The translations under genes were made by a program, and so were the position numbers. DNA of 64,000 nt from Streptomyces ureilyticus (lineage in GTDB: Bacteria; Actinomycetota; Actinomycetes; Streptomycetales; Streptomycetaceae), in the NCBI RefSeq assembly GCF_011045025.1, contig NZ_JAAKZX010000006.1, positions 1 to 64,000 of the forward strand. Direction: 5' to 3'. Under the pieces are notes generated by a model. It was not told the origin of the DNA and did not search any database. It saw nothing but the letters and a program-made list of their open reading frames with translations. This document shows, one piece after another, positions 1-12,544 of the stretch; within the stretch, counting starts at the first letter, position 1, and each line of letters begins with the position of its first letter.

Positions 1-2
1 GA

Positions 3-302
3 CAGCCCCCCACGCCCTCCCCACCGAGGGCCGTGGCTCCGCCGACCGTGCTTCCCGAGCCGACCCGACCGCACCCCTCGAAGGCGGCCGGTACGCCGAG
101 CCAGAAGCCGAAACAGCCGGAGCGGGCGGCGCCGGCCCCGCAACAGGTCAAGCACCGGACGTACCAGGCCCCGCCGCGCAGAGCGAAACGCGGCGGGACC
201 CCGTTGATGACCCTGGCCCTAGTGCTCATCGCTCCGGCGGTACTGGCCGCGGCGGCCCTGCGCACGCGTTCCTCGTCCGGGGGCGGCGGGCGCGGCCGTT
301 AG
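3..302 (+). CDS. C-terminal end of a proline-rich membrane protein (5'-truncated by window edge)
   Basis: The reading frame is open from the first bases of the window, so this is probably the tail of a longer protein. A GTG at 33 could start an 89-residue version. The visible part is rich in Pro, Ala, Lys and Arg and lacks recognisable motifs. Near the end is one hydrophobic segment (PLMTLALVLIAPAVLAAAAL), preceded by an Arg/Lys-rich stretch and followed by a short Ser/Gly/Arg tail. That is the layout of a C-terminal membrane anchor. No function can be assigned. Confidence 0.45.
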   Translation, partial: QPPTPSPPRAVAPPTVLPEPTRPHPSKAAGTPSQKPKQPERAAPAPQQVKHRTYQAPPRRAKRGGTPLMTLALVLIAPAVLAAAALRTRSSSGGGGRGR

Positions 303-410
303 GCGCCCACCCGGGTCCGCCCCCCTCACCACCGCCACAGGTTGACACGCAGCGACCGGACCAGGTCCCCGCTGCAAGCCCCACCGACCCTGCCGCTCTA
401 CGGAGGCTCC

Positions 411-3627
<3,217 letters not shown>

Positions 3628-3783
3628 CCCTCTGGGGAATGCTCGGTGGTGCCCGTTCGGTGGCATTTCATTCCCACTCGTTTGAGTTATGGCAAAGCGC
3701 CAGTTTCAAATGTCACGCTTTTCCAGCACGTCGAAAAGCTGTCGAAAAACTGATTCTCCATCACAAACGCTTGGGGGAAATAC
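3628..3783 (+). promoter_or_regulatory. upstream region of the encapsulin gene
   Basis: This 156-nt spacer is less G+C-rich than its surroundings. It holds an 11-nt direct repeat (GTCGAAAA[G/A]CT at 3730-3740 and 3741-3751) and a short inverted repeat CTTTTC/GAAAAG (3718-3723, 3733-3738). A GGGGGAA ribosome site precedes the ATG at 3784. The shell gene therefore probably has its own promoter in addition to any read-through from the cyclase gene. No specific promoter hexamers are claimed. Confidence 0.35.
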
Positions 3784-5196
3784 ATGTCGGTCGAGGCGGG
3801 CAGCGAGAACCGCACGGAGCAGGACGGGAGCCAGCAGAGCCTGGCGACGTCGGCCGCGCGGAACCTGGCCACCACCACCAAGTCCGTCCCGCAGATGCAG
3901 GAGATCACCTCCAGGTGGCTGCTGCGGATGCTGCCCTGGGTCCAGGTGGAAGGTGGAACCTACCGGGTGAACCGCCGCCTGAACTATGCGGTCGGGGACG
4001 GGCGCGTGACCTTCGTGAAGACGGGGGACCAGGTGGAGGTGATCCCGGCCGAGTTGGGGGAGCTTCCGACGCTGCGGGACTACGGCGACCTCGAGGTGCT
4101 CGGCGAACTGGCGCGGCGCTGCCGGCAGCAGGAGTACGAGCCCGGGGAGGTCCTCGCGTCCTTCGGCAGCCAGGCGGACACGGTCTTCCTGCTGGCGCAC
4201 GGCAAGGTCGAGAAAGTGGGCTCCGGGCCCTACGGAGATGACGCGGTACTCGGACTCCTGGCCGACGGGGCCTACTTCGGCGACCAATGCCTCACCGCCT
4301 CCGACGGCATCTGGGAATTCACGGCACGTGCCCTGACCCATTGCACCGTTCTCGCACTCACCCGGCAGGATGTCCTGACACTGGCGGACCGTTCCGCATC
4401 GCTTCACGCCCACCTGGAGCAGGTGCGGTCCGTTCCCGAGCAGCGCACCAACAAATACGGGGAGGCCGCGATCGACCTGTCGGCCGGCCACGTCGGAGAG
4501 GCCCTGCTGCCGCACACATTCGTGGACTACGAGTCGGCCCCGCGCGAGTACGAACTGAGCGTCGCGCAGACGGTGCTGCGGATCCACACCAGGGTCGCCG
4601 ACCTCTACAACCAGCCGATGAACCAGACGGAGCAGCAGTTGCGGCTCACCGTGGAGGCGCTCAAGGAACGCCAGGAGCACGAACTCATCAACAACCGCGA
4701 GTTCGGCCTGCTCCACAACTGCGAGTACGACCAGCGGCTACAGCCACACGCCGGTGTGCCCAGCCCCGACGACATGGACGAACTGCTCAGCAGGCGCCGC
4801 GGATCCAAGCTGTTCCTCGCCCACCCCAGGGCGATCGCCGCGTTCGGGCGGGAATGCAGCAAGCGGGGTCTCTACCCGGACACGGTGGACATGCACGGCC
4901 ACCAGGTGCCCGCCTGGCGCGGTGTGCCGATCTTCCCCTGCAACAAGATCCCGGTCTCCGACGCCCGTACGACATCGATCATCTGCATGCGTACGGGCGA
5001 GTCGGAAGCGGGCGTCATCGGACTCAGGGCTAGCGGCATCCCGGACGAGATCGAGCCGAGCCTGTCCGTTCGCTTCATGGGCATCAGCGAGCAGGCGATC
5101 ATCTCGTACCTGGTCACGGCCTACTATTCGGCGGCAGTCCTGGTGCCGGACGCCCTGGGCGTCCTGGAGAACGTCGAAATCGGCCACTGGCGCTGA
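3784..5196 (+). CDS. family 2B encapsulin shell protein with cyclic-nucleotide-binding-like domain (EshA type)
   Basis: A 470-residue protein of the EshA / SrpI-like encapsulin class. These have an HK97-type capsid fold that self-assembles into a protein shell, with a cNMP-binding-like domain inserted (family 2B). The N-terminal arm (about 20-60, with [20 protein letters not shown] and [20 protein letters not shown]) and the capsid part (about 225-470, with [21 protein letters not shown] and [13 protein letters not shown]) flank the insert at about 95-212. The insert keeps the beta-roll pattern, but the phosphate-binding cassette reads GDQCL...FTARAL and lacks the usual PRxA[ST] arginine, so nucleotide binding is doubtful. 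Family 2B shells are known to be encoded beside terpene cyclases such as 2-methylisoborneol synthase, which matches the upstream gene here. The region ends in a strong terminator. Confidence 0.9.
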   Translation: MSVEAGSENRTEQDGSQQSLATSAARNLATTTKSVPQMQEITSRWLLRMLPWVQVEGGTYRVNRRLNYAVGDGRVTFVKTGDQVEVIPAELGELPTLRDYGDLEVLGELARRCRQQEYEPGEVLASFGSQADTVFLLAHGKVEKVGSGPYGDDAVLGLLADGAYFGDQCLTASDGIWEFTARALTHCTVLALTRQDVLTLADRSASLHAHLEQVRSVPEQRTNKYGEAAIDLSAGHVGEALLPHTFVDYESAPREYELSVAQTVLRIHTRVADLYNQPMNQTEQQLRLTVEALKERQEHELINNREFGLLHNCEYDQRLQPHAGVPSPDDMDELLSRRRGSKLFLAHPRAIAAFGRECSKRGLYPDTVDMHGHQVPAWRGVPIFPCNKIPVSDARTTSIICMRTGESEAGVIGLRASGIPDEIEPSLSVRFMGISEQAIISYLVTAYYSAAVLVPDALGVLENVEIGHWR

Positions 5197-5228
5197 CACA
5201 AGTACGAGTGCCAAGACCTGAAGCTGGA

Positions 5229-5273
5229 CCGGACAGTCCTTGGACGATCGCGGATCGTCCAAGGACTGTCCGG
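5229..5273 (+). terminator. factor-independent terminator after the encapsulin gene
   Basis: Two perfectly complementary 21-nt arms (5229-5249 and 5253-5273) are separated by a 3-nt loop, 32 nt after the stop codon. There is no T-tract, as is common for Streptomyces terminators. The perfect symmetry would work from either strand. Confidence 0.8.
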
Positions 5274-5616
5274 CACCCCCAGCGGGTCCCTCGACGCCGG
5301 CTACGGCCACTCGCGGCCATTCACCCGCGGGGACGCGTTGGGCGATCGCCTCCCAGGGAGCGAGTTCTGGAGGTGGGGGCTGCCTCCACCTTGGTGGTCC
5401 TGCCGAGGGGACCCACCTCTGTGTCCGGGCGGGCTTGGACGGCTGCCTCGCACTGGCCGCGCAGTACTTCAGTCCGGCGCCGATGACGGGACCGTACATC
5501 CGTACTCCGCCCGGGAACTCGTCCACCCCGGGTATCTCCGCCGGTTGGCGGCGGTGGCCGGTGCGGCCCGTCGAAACGGGAGACTGGGGCATTGCCCCAT
5601 CGTGCCTAGGTCAGGC
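5274..5616. other. gene-free interval
   Basis: This stretch of about 340 nt lies between the convergent encapsulin and AraC genes. Open frames cross it on both strands, but none has a ribosome site or a recognisable protein pattern. No repeat or RNA structure stands out. Confidence 0.5.
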
Positions 5617-6477
5617 CTAGAGGCGCGGCACGTGGTCCACCCACGCCATGTCGGCCGTATCGACGAGCGACTGGCCGGCCACGGTTGCGGGTGTCACACC
5701 GGTGAACGCCACGACGTCCCGGTGCAGGTGCGACTGGTCGGCGTAGCCGCAGTCGGCCGCGACCCTGGCCGCCTCCTGGCCCCCGGCCAGGCGGGTGGCG
5801 GCCCAGTCGTAGCGGACGAGCTTCACGGCGCGCTTGGGCGGCAGGCCGAGCTGCGCGTGGAAGCGGGACCACAGGCGCTTGCGGCTCCAGCCCAGCTCGT
5901 CGGCCAGCCCCTCGACCCGCACCTGGCCGTGCCCGGCGACGATACGGTCCCAGGCCCAGGCCAGCTCCGGCTCGATGGCGGGCCCCGTGGCGGTCAGCCG
6001 GGCGAGGAACGCTTCGACGAGTGCGAAACGTTCCTCCCACGAGGCGGCCTGGGCCAGCTGCTCGCGCAGCCGGGCTGTCCGCCGCTCTCCCCACAGGTCG
6101 TCCAGGGCCACCACGGAGCTCTCCAGCTCAGCAGGGCCCACGCCCAGCACGGCGCGCGCGATGGCGGGGGACAGGCGTACCTGCATCCACTCGACGTTCG
6201 CGGCCCGCACCCGCGCCGCACCGCCGGCGCCGAACCCGAGCCCGGTGACAAGGCTGCCGCGGTGCTGCCGCCCCGTCGGCTCGTCGATGCCGAGCGCCGC
6301 CTCGCCGCATGCCAGCGCCAGCGTCAGCACGGGGTGCGGGTCGAGCCGGTGGTCGACCGGAGCCGGGCCGCGGTCGCGCAGCCCCGCCAGGACGACGCCG
6401 GGTACGCGGCCGGGCCGGGCCGGGCGCGTGACCTGCCATACGGGGGCAATGACGCGCTGGCGCACGGCAGTTGACAT
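5617..6477 (-). CDS. AraC-family transcriptional regulator
   Basis: A 286-residue protein with a C-terminal double helix-turn-helix DNA-binding domain at about residues 180-270. Visible elements are VEGLADELGWSRKRLWSRFHAQLGLPPKRAVKLVRY for the first helix pair and ARVAADCGYADQSHLHRDVVAFTGVTP for the second, which carries the AraC signature. The N-terminal 150 residues form an effector or dimerisation region of unknown ligand. The gene is transcribed divergently from the two ABC exporter genes, with a shared 77-nt promoter region. It is therefore the likely regulator of that exporter. Confidence 0.85.
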   Translation of the reverse strand: MSTAVRQRVIAPVWQVTRPARPGRVPGVVLAGLRDRGPAPVDHRLDPHPVLTLALACGEAALGIDEPTGRQHRGSLVTGLGFGAGGAARVRAANVEWMQVRLSPAIARAVLGVGPAELESSVVALDDLWGERRTARLREQLAQAASWEERFALVEAFLARLTATGPAIEPELAWAWDRIVAGHGQVRVEGLADELGWSRKRLWSRFHAQLGLPPKRAVKLVRYDWAATRLAGGQEAARVAADCGYADQSHLHRDVVAFTGVTPATVAGQSLVDTADMAWVDHVPRL

Positions 6478-6554
6478 GCGTCCATGCTACGGCGCCCGCC
6501 CGGACGGAACATTTCTTCAATCCAGCGGGCCGCAGCCGCGGCGAAGGTGAGCGC

Positions 6555-8360
6555 ATGACTTCCACCGGAACCACCGCGCCGCCACCACCGGGCGTGGACC
6601 GTCTGTTGCGCCCGTACGCGGGCGGCTTCGCCGTCGTCGTCGTCCTGCAGGTCATCGGCGCTGTCGCCGGCCTGGCGCCGCTGCTCGCGGTCGTCGAGCT
6701 CGGCCGTACGCTGCTGGCGCCGGGGCCGGCCGACGACGGGCACGTGCGCAACGTCGTGCTCGCGGGCGCGGCAGGGCTGCTCGTACGGCTGCTGTTCACG
6801 GCCGCCTCGTCCGGCGTCGGACACCTCCTCGACACCCGGGTGCAGCTGTCGCTGCGCAGGCAACTCGCCGCGCGGCTCGGGCGGGTGCCGATCGGCCGGC
6901 TGGCGCGGCGGCGGACCGGGGAGCTGGCGAAGCTGGTGGGCGAGGACGTCAGCGCCGTGCACCCGCTCATCGCGCACACGCCGGGCGAGCTGGTCTCCGC
7001 CTTCGTGGTGCCACTGGTCTCGCTCGGCTACCTCCTCACCGTGGACTGGCGGCTGACGCTGATCACGCTGATCCCCGTGCTGCTGGCGGTCGCGCTGGTG
7101 CCGCTGATGATGACCCCCGCGCGGCTGCGCGAGCAGAAGGAGTTCGACGCGGCGATGGGGCGGATCTCGGCGTCGGTGGTCGAGTTCGTGCAGGGCATCG
7201 CGGTGGTGAAGGCGTTCGGCGGGTCGGAGCGGGCGCACGGCACGTTCCGTACCGCGGTGGGCGACTTCACCCGGAGCTTCTACCGGATGGTGCGCGGTCT
7301 CTCCAGGATCGCCGCCGGGATGCAGGTGGCGCTGTCGCCGCCGTTCGTGCTGCTGGCGGTGCTGGTCGGCGGCGCGTACCGGATCACCGGAGGCGGGCTC
7401 GCCCCGGCGGACCTGCTGCCTTTCATACTTCTCGGCCTCGGGCTGACCGCGCCCGTGGCCGCGCTCGGGCACGGCTTCGACGACCTGCAGGCCGCGCGGC
7501 GCGCCGTAGGCCGCATCCGGGACGTACTCGCCGAGCCCTCGCTGCCCGAGCCCGTACGGCCGGTGGCGCCCGAGGGACACCGGGTGGAGCTGCGGGACGT
7601 CCGCTTCGGGTACGAGGGGGCCGGGGCCGGGCGCGAGGTGCTGCGCGGGATCGACCTGGTGCTGGAGCCGGGGACGATCACGGCCGTGGTCGGGCCGTCC
7701 GGCAGCGGCAAGTCCACGCTGGTGCAGCTGCTGCCGCGGTTCTACGACCCGACGCACGGCTCCGTGCTCCTCGGCGGCGTCGACCTGCGTGAGGTGGGCA
7801 ACCAGGAGCTGTACCGGCGGGTGTCCTTCGTCTTCCAGGACGTCCGGCTGCTGCGCGCCTCGGTCGCGGACAACATCGCCCTCGCCGTCCCGCACGCCGA
7901 CCGCGACGCCGTTGTCCGCGCCGCCCGCCGGGCGAGCATCCACGACCGCGTTCTCGAACTGCCCCGCGGCTACGACTCGGTGATCGGCGAGGACGCCCGC
8001 CTCTCCGGCGGCGAGGCGCAGCGCATCTCGATCGCCCGCGCCCTGCTCGCCGACGCCCCCGTCCTGGTCCTCGATGAGGCCACCGCCTTCGCCGACCCGC
8101 AGACCGAGCAGGCGGTGCGCGAGGCGCTGGCGCAGACCCGGGAGAAGCGGACGACGCTGGTCATCGCCCACCGCTTGGAGACGATCGCCGACGCCGACAC
8201 CGTCGTGATGCTGCGCGACGGCGAGATCGTGGAGCGGGGCACGACCGCGGAACTCCTCGCGCGGAACGGCGCGTTCGCCGAATTCTGGAAGATCCACGCC
8301 GGTGCCATGGAAGCCCGTGCCGCGGAAGCCGATGCCATGGAAGGGGAAGAGGCCCGATGA
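6555..8360 (+). CDS. ABC exporter half-transporter (TMD-NBD), first of a pair
   Basis: A 601-residue half-transporter with an N-terminal six-helix exporter membrane domain (about 20-310) and a C-terminal ATPase domain (about 330-575). The ATPase has Walker A GPSGSGKST (380-388), signature LSGGE (from 483) and Walker B VLVLDE (503-508). The ATG at 6555 follows GAAGGTGAG; the frame is open upstream without a ribosome site. It overlaps the next gene by 4 nt, so the two are translated together and probably form a heterodimer. Pairs of this form next to an AraC regulator resemble the IrtAB/YbtPQ siderophore-type transporters, but no siderophore genes are present here. The substrate is unknown. Confidence 0.88.
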   Translation: MTSTGTTAPPPPGVDRLLRPYAGGFAVVVVLQVIGAVAGLAPLLAVVELGRTLLAPGPADDGHVRNVVLAGAAGLLVRLLFTAASSGVGHLLDTRVQLSLRRQLAARLGRVPIGRLARRRTGELAKLVGEDVSAVHPLIAHTPGELVSAFVVPLVSLGYLLTVDWRLTLITLIPVLLAVALVPLMMTPARLREQKEFDAAMGRISASVVEFVQGIAVVKAFGGSERAHGTFRTAVGDFTRSFYRMVRGLSRIAAGMQVALSPPFVLLAVLVGGAYRITGGGLAPADLLPFILLGLGLTAPVAALGHGFDDLQAARRAVGRIRDVLAEPSLPEPVRPVAPEGHRVELRDVRFGYEGAGAGREVLRGIDLVLEPGTITAVVGPSGSGKSTLVQLLPRFYDPTHGSVLLGGVDLREVGNQELYRRVSFVFQDVRLLRASVADNIALAVPHADRDAVVRAARRASIHDRVLELPRGYDSVIGEDARLSGGEAQRISIARALLADAPVLVLDEATAFADPQTEQAVREALAQTREKRTTLVIAHRLETIADADTVVMLRDGEIVERGTTAELLARNGAFAEFWKIHAGAMEARAAEADAMEGEEAR

Positions 8361-10072
8361 TCAGCACACTGCTGCGTGTGCTCGGCCACGAGTACGCCGG
8401 GCCGGTGCGCCGCACCGTCGCCCTGATGACGGCGACCGCCCTCGCCGAGGGACTGTCGTACGCCCTGCTGGTGCCCGTGCTGCGCGCCCTCTTCGGCAGC
8501 ACACCCGAGGACGCCCGGCCCTGGCTGGCCGCCTTCGGCGCGGCGGTCGCGGTCTACGCGGTGCTGCGGTACGTCAGCGACCGCTCCGGTTTCCGCGTGG
8601 GCACGACGATGCTGCACGGCATGTACGAGCGCCTCGGCGAACACCTCGCCCGGTTGCCCATCGGCTGGTATCAACCCGGCCGCACCGGCGAGGTGTCCGT
8701 CCTCGCGAGCCAGGGCGTGTTGCAGGCGATGAGCGTGATCGCGCACCTGCTGGCGCCCTTCATCTCCGCCTGTGTGACGCCGCTGACGATCGTCGCCGTG
8801 ATGCTCGCCTTCAACTGGCAGCTGGGGCTTGCCGGCCTGGCCGCCGTGCCGTTGGTAGCCGCGGTCCAGCTGCGTACGGCCCGCGCGACGACGGCGACCG
8901 ACGCGGAGCGTGTGGAACGCGAGCGCGCGGCCACCGGCCGCGTCATCGAGTACCTCCAGGCCCAGCCGGTGCTGCGCGCCGGCGGCCGCACCGGCGAGCG
9001 ATTCGGTTTGCTGGACGACTCCCTGAAGGAACTGCGCCGCGCCTCGCGTCGCTCCACCCTTTCGGCGCTGCCAGGTGTGCTGGGTCTCGCGGTCACCGTG
9101 CAGGCGGTGTTCACCGCGCTGCTCGCACTCGGCGCGTACCTCGCCCTCGGCGGGGACATCGGCGCGGCCGAGGTGCTCGCAGTCCTGGTGCTCGCCGCCC
9201 GCTGCGCCGACCCGCTGCTGTCCCTCGCCGAGATGAGCGGCGGCATCCGCGCCGCCCGCGCCGAACTCACCCGCCTCGACGACGTCCTGAACACCAAGCC
9301 GCTGCCGGAGCCTCGCGCGCCGCGCGAACCGGCCGGTCACGACATCGCGTTCGACGCGGTCACCTTCCGGCACGGCGACCGCGCGGTCGCCGACGGGGTC
9401 ACGCTGTCCGTACCCGAGGGCCGGCGGCTCGCCGTCGTCGGGCCGTCGGGCGCGGGCAAGACGACGCTGCTGCACCTGCTCGCCCGCTTCTACGACGTCG
9501 ACGCGGGCGCGGTGCGGATCGGCGGCGTGGACGTACGGGAGATGGACACCGCGGCGCTGATGGCGCGGATCGCCATCGTCTTCCAGGACGTCTACCTCTT
9601 CGACGCCACGATCGAGGAGAACGTGCGCCTCGGCCGCCCGGACGCCACCGACACCGAGGTACGGGCCGCGGCCGCCGCGGCCCGTCTCGACGAGGTGATC
9701 GAGCGGCTGCCCGGCGGCTGGTCGACGGACGTGGGCGAGGGCGGGGCGCTGCTGTCGGGCGGCGAGCGGCAGCGCGTCTCCATCGCCCGCGCGCTGCTGA
9801 AGAACGCGCCGATCGTGCTGCTCGACGAGGTCACTTCGGCCCTGGACCCGGTGAACGAGGCGGCCGTGCACGCCGGCATCGAGGAGCTGATGGCGGGCCG
9901 GACCGTGGTGCTGGTGGCACACCGCATGGGGACCGTGCACCGGGCCGACCGCGTCGCCTTCCTGGACGCCGGGCGGGTGGTCGAACAGGGCAGCCACGAG
10001 GAGTTGCTGCGCCGCGCCGGACGGTACGCCGCGTACTGGGACCTGTCCCTGGCCGGGGCGGTGCGGGACTGA
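8357..10072 (+). CDS. ABC exporter half-transporter (TMD-NBD), second of a pair
   Basis: A 571-residue half-transporter starting at an ATG that overlaps the upstream stop codon (ATGA). The membrane domain covers about residues 15-305. The ATPase domain has Walker A GPSGAGKTT (from 362), signature LSGGERQR (from 466) and Walker B IVLLDE (486-491). All ATPase motifs are intact in both partners, so both sites of the presumed heterodimer should hydrolyse ATP. Co-transcription with the preceding gene and divergence from the AraC gene make a single regulated export or uptake system likely. Confidence 0.88.
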   Translation: MISTLLRVLGHEYAGPVRRTVALMTATALAEGLSYALLVPVLRALFGSTPEDARPWLAAFGAAVAVYAVLRYVSDRSGFRVGTTMLHGMYERLGEHLARLPIGWYQPGRTGEVSVLASQGVLQAMSVIAHLLAPFISACVTPLTIVAVMLAFNWQLGLAGLAAVPLVAAVQLRTARATTATDAERVERERAATGRVIEYLQAQPVLRAGGRTGERFGLLDDSLKELRRASRRSTLSALPGVLGLAVTVQAVFTALLALGAYLALGGDIGAAEVLAVLVLAARCADPLLSLAEMSGGIRAARAELTRLDDVLNTKPLPEPRAPREPAGHDIAFDAVTFRHGDRAVADGVTLSVPEGRRLAVVGPSGAGKTTLLHLLARFYDVDAGAVRIGGVDVREMDTAALMARIAIVFQDVYLFDATIEENVRLGRPDATDTEVRAAAAAARLDEVIERLPGGWSTDVGEGGALLSGGERQRVSIARALLKNAPIVLLDEVTSALDPVNEAAVHAGIEELMAGRTVVLVAHRMGTVHRADRVAFLDAGRVVEQGSHEELLRRAGRYAAYWDLSLAGAVRD

Positions 10073-10780
10073 GACGGCCGTGCGGGTTGTCGCCCCGGCC
10101 GTGCGGGGCCTCGGTGGGAAGGCGGAGAAGACGACGCAACGGCCGACGAGGAAGCCCTCGGGATCCTTCAGCGGAGATCGGGCCACGGAGATCACCGGGC
10201 AGCGGCCCTGCCGTCCATCAGGACGGCAGGTGCCCCTGACCTGCTGTTGGAGGTGCGGGCTTACGCCTCCCGCGTTGTCCGATCAAGTGGCGCAGCAGGA
10301 GCGTAGCCCAGGTGGCGCAGAGCGCCTCCAGCCCCTCCCGAGCATGGTGATCATTCACAGGTAGCCGACGATGCCCGCCGGCATGGAGGCCAGCACGGCT
10401 CCCACGGTCCATCGGCCCCACAGGGTCACCGGGCCAGGCAGTGATCGCTGTCGTGCGCGGCGTATCGCCGTGACTCGGGGCCGAGGGCACGGATTGCCCG
10501 GGGGAGCCGACGAGTGGTCGTAGTGAGGTGCGGGTGGCGGCTCGTCAGACCTTCGACTCGTACGGAGTGACGGACCGCACTGCCCAGTTCCTCGGAGACG
10601 TTCTCGCTCCTGGGCGGCGAAGCCGTCCGGGGCATCCCCGATGACTGTGGAGGTTCCTGTCGAGTTGCTGTCTTCGACGTGTGAACTCTCAACAAAAGCA
10701 GGCCTCTTGTGCAAAGCTGGCGATCATTTTCCCGCCTGTCGGGGCGCCGACGGGGAGTGCTCGTTGGCGCCTCGACTTCT
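10073..10780. other. gene-poor interval with a possible membrane-protein relic
   Basis: About 700 nt without a convincing gene. On the minus strand a frame ending at 10355 finishes in LWGRWTVGAVLASMPAGIVGYL, which looks like a genuine membrane helix. The sequence before it is low-complexity and shifted-looking, and no start with a ribosome site exists. It may be the end of a decayed gene. Nothing else stands out. Confidence 0.35.
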
Positions 10781-11068
10781 TCAGGTCAGCGCGCGCACGT
10801 TCCCGACGTCGTACTCGGCCACCGAGGCGGTGAGCATCGCAGCGCTCTGCTCGTCGCCGGGGCCGCTACCTCGGAACGCCTCGACTGCCGCCTGCGACTC
10901 CCAGCGCTCGAAGATGTTGATGCGACCGGCATCCACCAGACCAGCGGCGATGGTGAAGTCGAGGCAGCCGGGGCTGCGGCGGGCCTGTTCAACAACGCTC
11001 ACGCAGTTCGCGAGATATGGTCCGCGCTGGTCCGGGGCGACGACGATGTGTCCCGCGACGATGACCAT
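10781..11068 (-). CDS. antibiotic biosynthesis monooxygenase (ABM) family protein, putative quinol monooxygenase
   Basis: A 95-residue single-domain protein with the ABM ferredoxin-like fold pattern. It begins with a beta-strand (VIVAGHIVV), then has the helix segment RGPYLANCVSVVEQARRSPGCLDFTIAAGLVD, then INIFERWESQAAVEAFRGS with the family's FERWES-type signature. Members are small cofactor-free monooxygenases or quinone-handling proteins. GAGGAG lies upstream of the ATG. It stands alone between gene-poor sequence and a small membrane protein gene on the same strand. The family is clear, but the substrate is not. Confidence 0.8.
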   Translation of the reverse strand: MVIVAGHIVVAPDQRGPYLANCVSVVEQARRSPGCLDFTIAAGLVDAGRINIFERWESQAAVEAFRGSGPGDEQSAAMLTASVAEYDVGNVRALT

Positions 11069-11162
11069 GTGCTGCTCCTCTGCTGGGTTCGGCCGGCTGT
11101 CGCGGAGTATGACCGTCGAACAGTGCCGAACTCATCTGTGGGAGCGGCGATGGATGGATGCG

Positions 11163-11357
11163 TCATTCTCCTTCCCGCTTCTTTCTCGGGCCGACGCACA
11201 GCAGGACGAGGAAGACGATGGCGCCGATCAGGCCGAGGTCACTCCAGAGCGCCGAAGGCTGAAGCGTGCTGGCCGGCATGTTCGCCATCTGCACGATCAC
11301 GAGGCAAACGACAAGACCGATTGCGGACTTTCGACGTGTCATCATGCGGGCGAGCAT
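11163..11357 (-). CDS. small two-helix membrane protein
   Basis: A 64-residue protein with two hydrophobic segments (SAIGLVVCLVIVQMANM and DLGLIGAIVFLVLLCVG) and a basic C-terminal tail (PRKKREGE). Alternative in-frame ATG codons lie at 11345 and 11342; no strong ribosome site separates them. The frame remains open further upstream but loses any protein character there. It could be co-transcribed with the ABM gene 94 nt downstream. Function unknown. Confidence 0.5.
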   Translation of the reverse strand: MLARMMTRRKSAIGLVVCLVIVQMANMPASTLQPSALWSDLGLIGAIVFLVLLCVGPRKKREGE

Positions 11358-11544
11358 CCCAGGCGCCGCCGGGACCCCTCCCGAAGCGAGGGGCATCCGC
11401 GGTCGACTTCTGGGGAACGCAGGGGTGCCTGATTCGTCCTCGTATTTGAGGAGCGTCGCCCCGTTCTGATCCGGCCATTTTTCTGAACCGCTGACGCGCT
11501 CCCGAATCGGGATTTGTCGTCGACGACCGCCGTCCGCAAGCAGA

Positions 11545-12258
11545 TCAGTCCTTCGCTTCGCGGACGCCCTTTCCCAGCTCGGCGAACGCCTTGAAGTCCT
11601 GCATGTGCTGTTGCGACTGCTTGCGGAAGGCACCGGGCATCAGGACCCCTACCACCCGCATCAGCACGCCGCTGAACCGGTACTCGCTCTCGCTCACCCA
11701 GAGCGTCTTCTCCGGACCGGCTTCGGTCAGCCGGTCGCGCACGGCGCTCCACATGCCCTCGCCGACGATCTCGCGGTCGAAGTGAACGACGTTCCCTATC
11801 GGGATCTCGCGCAGGTCTGCAGGATCCCGGTGCGTGATGGTCTCGGTGCACTCGATCTTCTGCCGCCCCATCTGCATCACGACCCGCGACTTGGTACCGA
11901 CCTGCCCGTGCACCCCACTCAGCGGCTCGTGCAGCACCAGGCCCCGCAGCCACTTCGGCAGGTGTGCCCGGTCGGCGAGCAGCTGGAAGGGCGGTGCGGG
12001 CGAAGGACTCGGTGCCGGCGAGCCTGACGCCGTCAGGACCGGGGCCTCGTCCATGGTGAAGCCGTGCGGCCCGGTGCCGTAGGCGACATGGAGGATTTCC
12101 TCCATCGGGTCCTGGTCGGCTTCGGGGTGGTGGTCGGGGTCCCAGCCGAGGGTGAAGGCGCCGATGCCGGTGATGGCGTAGACGGCTTGGCCGGTGTCGA
12201 AGTCGGCGAATTCGGTCGCCTCGAGGGCCGGTCCGCTGCCGAGGGTGAAGGTGAGCAC
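11545..12258 (-). CDS. SRPBCC-family (START/Bet v1-like) protein
   Basis: A 237-residue protein. The C-terminal half (about 130-230) has the pattern of a ligand-binding SRPBCC domain of the polyketide-cyclase type: ECTETITHRDPADLREIPIGNVVHFDRE, then SESEYRFSGVLMRVVGVLMPGAFRKQSQQHMQDFKAFAE, the usual long C-terminal helix. The N-terminal third is acidic, with a Pro/Ser-rich link (SGSPAPSPSPAPP), and is not recognised. GTG start with AGGAGAAAGG upstream. It is divergent from the DUF5937-type regulator gene, which may control it. Confidence 0.65.
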   Translation of the reverse strand: MLTFTLGSGPALEATEFADFDTGQAVYAITGIGAFTLGWDPDHHPEADQDPMEEILHVAYGTGPHGFTMDEAPVLTASGSPAPSPSPAPPFQLLADRAHLPKWLRGLVLHEPLSGVHGQVGTKSRVVMQMGRQKIECTETITHRDPADLREIPIGNVVHFDREIVGEGMWSAVRDRLTEAGPEKTLWVSESEYRFSGVLMRVVGVLMPGAFRKQSQQHMQDFKAFAELGKGVREAKD

Positions 12259-12544
12259 AGAGGTGCCTTTCTCCTGGTTCAGGTATGGGTGAGGTAGGGG
12301 GCCGGCCAGCGACGTCGTGGGCGCGGCCCCCTGCGGTGCTGTGGTGTGGAAGGGCGGCGCTATCCGCCGTGTTCAGCGCGCCAGCCGCTGACGTAAGACG
12401 CCGTCGTCGTCGACGGACGGGGAATCCGGTTTGGGAACAAGTGACCGAATGCGGCCTTGCCCGCACCACTGGTCTCGGTCACCGTCGTGAGGCACCACCA
12501 TCCACGTCAGCCACCCGATGACCTCCCACCATCGGAGACCCTCC

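Noticed and set aside
4066..4419. The encapsulin's cNMP-like domain as a CRP-family regulator
   Set aside because: There is no helix-turn-helix; the domain is an insert within an EshA-type capsid protein.
5338..5616. A plus-strand gene between the encapsulin and AraC genes
   Set aside because: The open frame continues antisense through the AraC gene, and its unique part shows no protein signature or ribosome site.
6324..8297. A 657-codon minus-strand open frame opposite the first ABC gene
   Set aside because: It is antisense to intact ABC motifs, is His/Arg/Gly/Gln-rich low-complexity, and is a normal by-product of high third-position G+C.
7970..10195. A 741-codon minus-strand open frame opposite the second ABC gene
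   Set aside because: It shadows a gene with complete Walker and signature motifs and has no protein family pattern of its own.
10218..10714. Two overlapping minus-strand frames as genes
   Set aside because: There is no ribosome site, and composition is non-coding except for one hydrophobic end; reported only as a possible relic.
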